DNA of 37,544 bases. Source: Pseudanabaena sp. M085S1SP2A07QC (lineage in GTDB: Bacteria > Cyanobacteriota > Cyanobacteriia > Pseudanabaenales > Pseudanabaenaceae). This document shows, one piece after another, positions 30,923 through 37,544 of the stretch; position 1 is the stretch's first letter; every line of letters begins with the position of its first letter. The translations under genes were made by a program, and so were the position numbers. The notes beneath the pieces were generated by a model. It saw nothing but the letters and a program-made list of their open reading frames with translations. It was not told the origin of the DNA and did not search any database. The stretch is from the NCBI GenBank assembly GCA_020404895.1, contig JADBWK010000037.1, forward strand, positions 1 through 37,544. The letters run 5' to 3'.

Positions 30923-33900
30923 TCAATTTGTGCGGGGTCTAACCTGAAAGATAAGTCTTTGAAGTCCTTCATCAACAATTGAAAAAGGAAGAATGAATAA
31001 GATATAAATTAAGCCAAACATAGCAGCAGCAATAATCCATGCACCTATTAATCCTAAAGCACCTCCAAGTAAAAAGCCGATAGTTGAACAAATATTAATA
31101 AGACTAGAAGAAATAAATTTAAGAAATGTTGGTTGGAGGAAAGTATTTAAAATAATTCCAACAATTAAACCTGAAATTAAACTTATTATAGGAAGATTTT
31201 TTAGCGCGTAAGATTTGTCTGAGTGAAAAGCAATATTCCATATAAAGATACCTAATACCACTCGTATGGTTGCATCCCAATATACCGAGTCACTATTTAA
31301 GAAATAGTTCATGGCTAGAGCAAGCATAATACCGCAAGAAATTGATATCAAATAAACAACTTTTTTTAATGGTAGTAGCTGATTACTAGCATCAATAACT
31401 CTAGTAAACATAATAGAAAATATAGCAGACCAATAAATAGAGCCAAGAACCTGATGACTTCCTAATAACGGCGCTAAAGAACTACCAATAAGGACAATTG
31501 GATTTATAAATTCTAATGAATTAGTTTTAATATACTTTTCTATTGTTGTAGAAATAAACACACACAAACTTACGAAGATAAAGACAATCCAGTATTCTTT
31601 AGAAGCAAATTGATTGCCACCAGTAGAGCCTATATTTGCGAAGATTGGGACAGATAAGTAGGCAAGATAAAGAAAAATTAATCCTATAAATGTTTTTTCT
31701 ATATTTTCGGATATCCTGTTTATGTTAGATCTGGCTTTACCAGCTAAACTCTTCATTGCAATAGCATATAGCCATGATGCCATCGATAATTCAAGAATTA
31801 CCCTAATGTATAATATTGAATTATATAAACTAAATTGAGATGGAATCTGACTAAGTAAATAAGTTAAAACCTGATCTACTTGAGTCGAGGAAATAGTAAT
31901 GATAAGCACAAATGGAACAAAACAGGTAAAAACAAATAATTTAAAGCGTGGAAATTTACTGATTGATTGTTTTTCCTCTTCATCCAAAAAAGCTTTATAC
32001 AATTCAAGTGATAAAATATTATCTTCAAATGTTAAGTTTGAGCTTAATCTATCAATTGTAGATAAATCAATAGATTTGTCAAATTCAGCATTTTCGATTT
32101 GAAGTATATGTGCATTATTAAATTCATCACCAACCGCAATTGTTTTTCCGTCAGGTGAAATAGCACAACATTTCAATAGAGTGTCAAAGGAAATGCTAGA
32201 AAGAAACTTAGGGCGAAATTTTGTTGTCTTATCTCCATACACTGGTGAGTCTTTCTTACAAATATCACGCAAATCCCATAGCATGAGAGTAGAGTCATAA
32301 TAAGAGCAGGTTACAAGGTATCGATTGTCGGGAGTTACAACAATATCAGTGATGGGTGATTTATGACCGTCCGTACCATACGTTGATCCATTATGAAAGC
32401 TTATAGATCCGCTTGATGTATATATATCACCATAAGTCAAACCACCAAATGTGAGATTTATTGGTCCTAAATCAAGAGTTTTACAATTCTCCTGAGATTC
32501 AAGATCCCAGACTTTAATCTCAGGATTTCTTTGGTTGACAGAAAATACCTGGTTCCCATCAGATGAGAGAAATATTGTACCTATTTTTGAAACGTTGGAA
32601 GAATCTGTTGGTTGACAATTAAAAGTTTGAATCTCTATACCTGTTAAGATATCCCACACCTTAACAGTCCCATCTTCAGATCCAGATATTGCTCTCTTCC
32701 CATTTGGAGTTATCACAACTGATTTTACTTCATCAGTATGACCGACTAGATTCTTGTAAAGTGAAGGCTTAACAAGAATTTGTCCTGTCTTGCCAATTTT
32801 AATTTGCTTTAGTTCCCATATTTTCAAAGAATAATCTGCTGATGCAGTAATTACACGCTCTGCATCTGGTGTAATTGCAATTGAATCAATATCTCTAACT
32901 CGACCCTCGATATGGGGATGACAAAGAAACTCAATTAGCATTTGCCCTGAATTAATATCCCAAACATGAACATTACCTTCTGCTGAAGATGAAATAACTC
33001 TTTGACCATTAGGTGAGATAGTAATGGCTCGGATATATTGAGAATGAGAAAAGATCTTGTTTCCATCTATCTCTGATAATTCATTACAATTATCAGCCCA
33101 ATCAAGAATTTTAATTTTATAATTACCTCTTCCCAAAACGAGCTTCTTACCATCTGGTGTAAAAGTAATATCATAAACTGTTTTTTCAAACTGAGACTCA
33201 TCTTGAATTAGATCATTAGAAGAAAGACTTTCTAATTTACTGAGATTCCAAATCTTAATTTTTTTATCCCCTACATAACCAATCATATCTTTCCCATTGG
33301 GAGAGATAACAACTTTCCATTCTCCGACTATCTCTTGTTCAGCTATTTTAGCGATTATTTGAGATGTGCTTATATCTGTGATAATTAATGTCTTGTCTGC
33401 TGAAATAGAAATTAACCATTTACTATCTGGTGTTATTTGTAAACATTGAATATATGATTTATTCTGTATATCAATTTTTTTTGTGAACTTTCTCAAACGA
33501 ACTGACCATATCCAAAAGCATGAGCCACCTTCAAATATTATTAGTTCTCCATTTGGTGCAGTTACGAAATTTTTAAATGAGACTTTAAAGTCATTTTCCC
33601 ATACTTCAATAGTACCTATAGGAGATAGCTTTTGTTCTGCGTCCAGTTCGTAAATTAGAACATCTTCAGCAGATGTTCTAAGAAGTATTTGATTAAGATA
33701 TGGTATACATTTGATTATATTTGAAAAGGATATATTGTAGGAATAGCTTAATCTTGGATAGGTTATTATCTGAAGTTCTTTACCCGTTTCAATATCCCAA
33801 ACAACAAGGCTTTGATCGAAATAACTGGCTATGAGTTTAGTATTATCGCCATTAAGTGTACAGGAATGAACAACTGTGCCAATATTACTTCGCCATCTTG

Positions 33901-34879
33901 ATAGTTCTTCAATATAATTTTTCTCATCATCTGAATCTGGCACTATATTTCGAGACGTTTTCCAAATCTCTTGAAATATAGTTTTATGTTGTAATTCACG
34001 ATGATCAACATGGACAAGTTCGTGTAACTTCCTCTGCTTTTTTATGTCCCAAACAATTAATATGCCATCATAAGCACCACTAATAAAGTACTTACTATCT
34101 TGAGTAACTAAAATATCTGTAATATAATTATTTCCAATTCTCATCTGTGCGCTTCCTGCTACATAGTCCCAATCAATTTGAGGAGTAGCATGATCATCAA
34201 ATGATTTTATGAAAATCTCTTTTTCTAAGTCCCATAATATAATTTTCCCAAATATTTCCCCAGAAATTAGGTGTTTTCCATCAGGAGTAATTGCTATAGC
34301 CGTAATGTTACTTTGATGTCCAGTTAGTACTCTTTCTAGGTGACTACTCGGATTTGTTAGAGTTGGAAATACTGGTCTGAGCCAAGGTTCATTTTGACTA
34401 TCTCTTGCTTGATCTAGTAAAGAGCGTAACATCTGACAAGATGATGCATAAGAAAATCTTCCCCATAGTTGAGTAGCTAGTTGACTTTGAATTTCTCGGT
34501 AAGTAGATGAGAAGCTATATTCAAGTAACGTCTGTTTGTCAATATTATCTTTCTCAGACTGTTCTAGGAAATCCTCTAATCCAGGAAGGTTAGTATTTAG
34601 AGTGGTAGTCAAACGATAAATTTTTTGTATAGCCTTTAGGTTTGATTTATCCTCTGTAGAAATGGGTAGATCAGGATAATCAATTAAATCATAGTCTTCT
34701 ATTAGAGGTTCGACACCTAGTATCGATATCTTTGATGTAATAAAATAAAAATCACTCAGCAATTTAATTAGTCTATCTGACTCTAAAGAATCTGCAAGGT
34801 ATTTAGCGAGATTTTCTAAAGTTTCAAATCTCTGTGATGGAGGCATTGCTTGAAGTTTTTTTAAGATACTATTATTCAT
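30923..34879 (-). CDS. WD40 (about 14 blades) protein with polytopic membrane domain
   Basis: A 1318-residue protein from ATG 34879, preceded by GGAGGG at eight bases. A longer frame to 34942 would lie inside the upstream gene. Residues 1-180 are the linker that in cyanobacterial STAND proteins joins the NTPase to the repeats (note QLWGRFSYASS, then WLRPVFPTLTNPSSHLERVL). About 14 WD40 units follow (180-950), each ending like ILWDLE, LVVWDI, VHVWDI, VKVWDI or LMLWDLRD, enough for two seven-blade propellers. From about 975 to 1300 there are roughly ten hydrophobic helices with short loops, e.g. LFVFTCFVPFVLIITI near the start and MFGLIYILFILPFSIV near the end. The start overlaps the NTPase stop by eight bases. 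It would be the membrane-bound sensor/effector chain of a split STAND system. AT-rich, without HIP1. Confidence 0.85.
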   Translation of the reverse strand: MNNSILKKLQAMPPSQRFETLENLAKYLADSLESDRLIKLLSDFYFITSKISILGVEPLIEDYDLIDYPDLPISTEDKSNLKAIQKIYRLTTTLNTNLPGLEDFLEQSEKDNIDKQTLLEYSFSSTYREIQSQLATQLWGRFSYASSCQMLRSLLDQARDSQNEPWLRPVFPTLTNPSSHLERVLTGHQSNITAIAITPDGKHLISGEIFGKIILWDLEKEIFIKSFDDHATPQIDWDYVAGSAQMRIGNNYITDILVTQDSKYFISGAYDGILIVWDIKKQRKLHELVHVDHRELQHKTIFQEIWKTSRNIVPDSDDEKNYIEELSRWRSNIGTVVHSCTLNGDNTKLIASYFDQSLVVWDIETGKELQIITYPRLSYSYNISFSNIIKCIPYLNQILLRTSAEDVLIYELDAEQKLSPIGTIEVWENDFKVSFKNFVTAPNGELIIFEGGSCFWIWSVRLRKFTKKIDIQNKSYIQCLQITPDSKWLISISADKTLIITDISTSQIIAKIAEQEIVGEWKVVISPNGKDMIGYVGDKKIKIWNLSKLESLSSNDLIQDESQFEKTVYDITFTPDGKKLVLGRGNYKIKILDWADNCNELSEIDGNKIFSHSQYIRAITISPNGQRVISSSAEGNVHVWDINSGQMLIEFLCHPHIEGRVRDIDSIAITPDAERVITASADYSLKIWELKQIKIGKTGQILVKPSLYKNLVGHTDEVKSVVITPNGKRAISGSEDGTVKVWDILTGIEIQTFNCQPTDSSNVSKIGTIFLSSDGNQVFSVNQRNPEIKVWDLESQENCKTLDLGPINLTFGGLTYGDIYTSSGSISFHNGSTYGTDGHKSPITDIVVTPDNRYLVTCSYYDSTLMLWDLRDICKKDSPVYGDKTTKFRPKFLSSISFDTLLKCCAISPDGKTIAVGDEFNNAHILQIENAEFDKSIDLSTIDRLSSNLTFEDNILSLELYKAFLDEEEKQSISKFPRFKLFVFTCFVPFVLIITISSTQVDQVLTYLLSQIPSQFSLYNSILYIRVILELSMASWLYAIAMKSLAGKARSNINRISENIEKTFIGLIFLYLAYLSVPIFANIGSTGGNQFASKEYWIVFIFVSLCVFISTTIEKYIKTNSLEFINPIVLIGSSLAPLLGSHQVLGSIYWSAIFSIMFTRVIDASNQLLPLKKVVYLISISCGIMLALAMNYFLNSDSVYWDATIRVVLGIFIWNIAFHSDKSYALKNLPIISLISGLIVGIILNTFLQPTFLKFISSSLINICSTIGFLLGGALGLIGAWIIAAAMFGLIYILFILPFSIVDEGLQRLIFQVRPRTN

Positions 34880-36644
34880 CAAATATTCCCTCCAAAAGGA
34901 CATCAGCTTTGCGCTTCTTAATCTTCCGTAAATCAGAACCAATAGCCTTAACGGTTTCCTCTTCGTGTAGAAAATCTTGAAAGCTTTGGTGGTAAATTTT
35001 ATAACAAGTTTCTTCTTGAATTATTAATTTGTGAAGAAATTGAATCCATTCATCAATTACATCTTGTACGATAATTTCAGGTTGCTCGACATATTTTGAA
35101 AGAAGTTCGCGTGAAATCGCTCTATACGATTCAGAAAGATGATAAATTACATTTAGCTTTATGATTCTGTTAGGAGTACTCTTATCATGCATGCCCATGC
35201 GCTCCCAATGTGCTTTGTAATATTTTTGAAGCCCCTTAGGAATAGAATCAAGTTTAGTAATATTCTGATAAACTCCTCCTTCAATATCTGGTAGTACATG
35301 GCGAAGATACAGAAAGTTCTTCTCGCTTTTTTCAGCTATAACATCAATAAATTCATCAATTGAAGTGGAAATTATTTCTATTTGTTTACGCAGTGTTTCT
35401 CTTTTATTTACTTTTTCTTTAATATAGTTACGAATATCTTGATTGGTGTCTCCTTCATACTTAGAATCAAGAAGACTTAAAATTTCATGGGCTAGCTCCT
35501 CTCCAGATAATTGAAAAGGTGTATCTCGCCTTTCACTCATGATAATGAAAACATTCTTAGGTAAGGGGGCAGACAAAAAGAGTATATTGGCTCCCTGACA
35601 ACTGAAAGGATCTACTTCATCAAGAGCGTCTATTACAATGACTATTTTTTCTTCACTTTTTTGAGAGGCTAATTTTAGTGCTGATAAGAGTAAACTTGAA
35701 AATTCATTCCTATTGCCATTAAAATCTGCCTTGATATTATATCGAAGATTCAACTGCTCAATAATATTCTCAATAAATTGGGATGCTTTATCTGTTTGTT
35801 TCTTGACATTAAAATAAGCAATACATTGATGCTCTTTAACCCATTGAGCTAGGATTGCACTTTTTCCCATCCCAGGATTTCCTGTAAGCAGGAAGTAACC
35901 TGATTCTCTACTATTAATGAATTGAGAAATTGCATTAAAGACGTAAACTCTACCGATAAAATTCTCTGATTTTTCTGCAATTATGCTCTCAAAACGTGAT
36001 GAATATTTATGGGATATTTCGATTGCAGGTTTTAACTTTAAACATTGAGAAAGATCTCCCCAGTCTACATTGTTTGAATCAGGAATATTTTGTCCTGCAA
36101 CTACAACAGACAAGTGAGATATTCGCCCAGTCGCCATCAGTAAAGCACTTTCAATCCAGTTTTGAATTTCTGTTGGGGCAAACTCAAAGTCATCAATTAG
36201 AAATACAATCCTTCCTGAAATTCTACTTAGGTCATTAAAAAATGCTTGCTGTAATTCCATTAGATGATATTTTCGAGTTGAATCATCTACATTAAGAGCA
36301 ATTTCAATCTGTTGTCGTCCAAACGTCCAGTTTTTGGATATATTAACTCCTCGCCCTACAATTGGCTCTAACTTATCTGCAAAATTTGGAAAATGTTCTT
36401 GCCCTAATTTTTGAAAAACACAATCAAACAAAAATGGCAGTCCATTATCCGCACCTTTTAATGGAATCGGCACGACAAAGAATTTCTTTTCTTGACATTC
36501 GCGCTTGAACAGCGTTAACAAGGTAGACTTGCCAAAACCAGAAGGAGCTTGAATTAGCAATATTTGCTCTGATGCTTGTCCTGTTATGATTTGCTTAAAA
36601 CGCTCTAAATGGTCGGTTTGATTTTCAAGGTGTAGTTTTTTCAT
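34872..36644 (-). CDS. STAND-type protein with two P-loop NTPase domains
   Basis: A 590-residue protein with two NTPase cores. Domain 1: Walker A APSGFGKS (33-40, Lys39) and Walker B IVFLIDDFE (146-154). Domain 2 begins with FIGRVYVFNAI (229-239): Walker A LTGNPGMGKS (253-262, Lys261) and Walker B IVIVIDALDEVD (334-345), with MSERRDTPF as the likely sensor strand. The end is winged-helix-like and closes with YHQSFQDFLHEEE, where a single-chain cyanobacterial STAND NTPase would run on into its WD40 part. Here the chain stops and the WD40 protein is made from the next gene. Such NTPases switch between ADP-bound rest and ATP-bound oligomers. A double P-loop in one short chain is uncommon. A six-base gap separates it from the membrane-anchored gene upstream. 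Confidence 0.85.
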   Translation of the reverse strand: MKKLHLENQTDHLERFKQIITGQASEQILLIQAPSGFGKSTLLTLFKRECQEKKFFVVPIPLKGADNGLPFLFDCVFQKLGQEHFPNFADKLEPIVGRGVNISKNWTFGRQQIEIALNVDDSTRKYHLMELQQAFFNDLSRISGRIVFLIDDFEFAPTEIQNWIESALLMATGRISHLSVVVAGQNIPDSNNVDWGDLSQCLKLKPAIEISHKYSSRFESIIAEKSENFIGRVYVFNAISQFINSRESGYFLLTGNPGMGKSAILAQWVKEHQCIAYFNVKKQTDKASQFIENIIEQLNLRYNIKADFNGNRNEFSSLLLSALKLASQKSEEKIVIVIDALDEVDPFSCQGANILFLSAPLPKNVFIIMSERRDTPFQLSGEELAHEILSLLDSKYEGDTNQDIRNYIKEKVNKRETLRKQIEIISTSIDEFIDVIAEKSEKNFLYLRHVLPDIEGGVYQNITKLDSIPKGLQKYYKAHWERMGMHDKSTPNRIIKLNVIYHLSESYRAISRELLSKYVEQPEIIVQDVIDEWIQFLHKLIIQEETCYKIYHQSFQDFLHEEETVKAIGSDLRKIKKRKADVLLEGIFDE

Positions 36645-36650
36645 CCTGTG

Positions 36651-37109
36651 TTATTTGTCCTCCACTTCAGGCAAACTTTTGGGGGTAGACTGCTGCTCTA
36701 GAGGAAACCCATTTAGCTTAGGTGCATCTCCTTGCGTATGTGCCTGAATTTTCTCTGGGTTTGCCTGTAATGTCTCAGAATTGGAATTGTCAGTCACTTT
36801 TGTATCGAATATACCAAAATTTATATTTTTTGTGATCCTTGTCAGCCAATGTGACACTTCTGTTTTCCATACTCCAAAACTTATATTTCCACTGATGTCA
36901 ACTAGATTGCTTTGCTTAATATCACTTGGACTTTTAGGTTTGCGTTTAAGTTTTGGAGGCGCAGCCTTAGCTATAAAAGTACCCTTTCGTTCGCGATCTC
37001 CCTGCTTTTCTGATACACCAAGAACTAAATCGGTAATGCGATGGCGAAAAGCTAGTACAATAATTACAATGCCTGAAACAATAATGCCAGTGATATAGAC
37101 AAGTTCCAT
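36651..37109 (-). CDS. membrane-anchored small protein with duplicated N-I-x-F-G motif
   Basis: A 152-residue protein; AGGTGA precedes ATG 37109 by six bases. One N-terminal membrane helix (ITGIIVSGIVIIVLAF, about 6-21) precedes a basic cytoplasmic stretch (PPKLKRKPKSP, 51-61). Two similar segments follow: DISGNISFGVWKTEV (71-85) and RITKNINFGIFDTKV (91-105), with 20-residue spacing. Both share N-I-x-F-G, an aromatic or hydrophobic pair, T-x-V. The rest is polar and disordered. Short paired N-x-F-G-like repeats resemble amyloid signalling motifs that link NLR/STAND proteins with effectors (HET-s-like or BASS motifs); this is a hypothesis. It is first in the operon with the double NTPase and the WD40 membrane protein. 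Confidence 0.7.
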   Translation of the reverse strand: MELVYITGIIVSGIVIIVLAFRHRITDLVLGVSEKQGDRERKGTFIAKAAPPKLKRKPKSPSDIKQSNLVDISGNISFGVWKTEVSHWLTRITKNINFGIFDTKVTDNSNSETLQANPEKIQAHTQGDAPKLNGFPLEQQSTPKSLPEVEDK

Positions 37110-37544
37110 ATTGTCACCTAATGCTTTGATGTAATTTTCTCATAAATAAGCACAAATGGGATGATAGTTAGATCATAAGTTTAAAAATTTTGGTGGACAG
37201 TGCCTGCTCCCACCCAGATATCGGTGAGCGTTCCCATCCCGATGCTTTGGCTAGTGAGATCGTCGATCCTGTAAGGTTCGTTACATTTGGTTAACGCACC
37301 AAATTGTTTTGAATAAAATTAGTTTCTTTAGCGATCTCTAAGTGTAAGTTCAAGACTTTTTAGAGAAATAAATTACATCAGGCAACCCTTCAAAATGATT
37401 ATCTGATGTAGGGCAACCGCACACGTTTCTTAACAAAAAAAAGAGATATATCTTAACAAGCACGAAAGTGGGAGGTAACAACAGGAGAATTGAGGATATT
37501 TAAAAAGAGAAGTCGAAAATGTCACCCCAAAACAGCCCTGCGGC
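37110..37544. other. 435-base right-hand region without a clear gene
   Basis: No start-to-stop frame that I believe. TACATCAG (37374-37381) and CTGATGTA (37403-37410) form an inverted repeat, each followed by GGCAACC on the plus strand, so the arms also carry a direct repeat. A more GC-rich stretch at about 37195-37290 (GTGGACAGTGCCTGCTCCCA and on) has open frames on both strands but no start codon or ribosome binding site; it may be a remnant. The promoter of the three-gene STAND operon should lie between 37110 and about 37200; no consensus could be assigned. Confidence 0.45.

Noticed and set aside
34880-34942. Longer WD40 protein starting at 34942
   Set aside because: It would overlap the NTPase gene by 71 bases; ATG 34879 has GGAGGG upstream and a conventional short overlap.
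37195-37290. Short frames on both strands in the GC-richer patch at the right end
   Set aside because: No start codon with ribosome binding site and no recognisable protein; each frame is below 50 codons.

Overview
The window is from a cyanobacterium. The octamer GCGATCGC (HIP1) recurs through mfd and through the block from about 21 to 30 kb, the DNA is AT-rich, and several protein families seen here (LRR-Roc-COR GTPase, WD40 linked to a STAND NTPase, DUF4926, DUF6753-like) are typical of filamentous cyanobacteria. I cannot name the genus. One housekeeping gene, mfd, sits among genes that usually travel on large plasmids or in defence islands. The window is therefore either a chromosomal island or a large plasmid/chromid that carries mfd. 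No rRNA, tRNA, CRISPR array or transposase was found.

Layout. (1) 1-3006, minus: 5' part of a long SIR2-like / P-loop / TPR protein that runs off the left edge. (2) 3.0-4.6 kb: an orphan ORF, a HigB-like toxin facing its XRE antitoxin tail to tail, and a DUF4926 gene whose end overlaps mfd. (3) 4561-7908: mfd. (4) 8053-14290: a two-gene operon with the architecture of the DdmDE plasmid-defence system, an SF2 helicase ending in a PD-(D/E)xK nuclease followed by a roughly 765-residue partner. (5) 14.3-16.4 kb: a DUF6753-like membrane protein, a protein with five helix-turn-helix units and a small protein encoded just before it. (6) 16837-19794: a Roco protein with 15 nearly identical leucine-rich repeats. 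(7) 19.9-21.1 kb: two toxin-antitoxin pairs behind similar leader sequences. (8) 21.1-30.8 kb, all minus: a PRTRC-type cassette in the order E-position, C, unknown, F-position, B and a truncated A, together with ssb, a Sak4/RecA-like ATPase, a VWA protein, a MoxR AAA+ ATPase and accessory proteins. Most genes outside the packed PRTRC core are followed by a hairpin. (9) 30.9-37.1 kb, minus: a tight three-gene operon of a membrane-anchored small protein, a protein with two P-loop NTPase domains, and a protein with about 14 WD40 blades and a polytopic membrane domain.

How the parts may work together. Block 8 looks like plasmid maintenance and recombination machinery: SSB, a single-strand-annealing-type ATPase, a MoxR/VWA chaperone pair and PRTRC proteins. 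Its PRTRC operon is broken exactly where the toxin-antitoxin genes begin. Blocks 1, 4, 6 and 9 are conflict or signalling genes. Blocks 1, 4 and 9 contain no HIP1 site that I could see, whereas mfd alone has about eight, so they were probably acquired from outside. The most novel candidates are the split membrane STAND system (block 9) and the cyanobacterial DdmDE-like pair (block 4).
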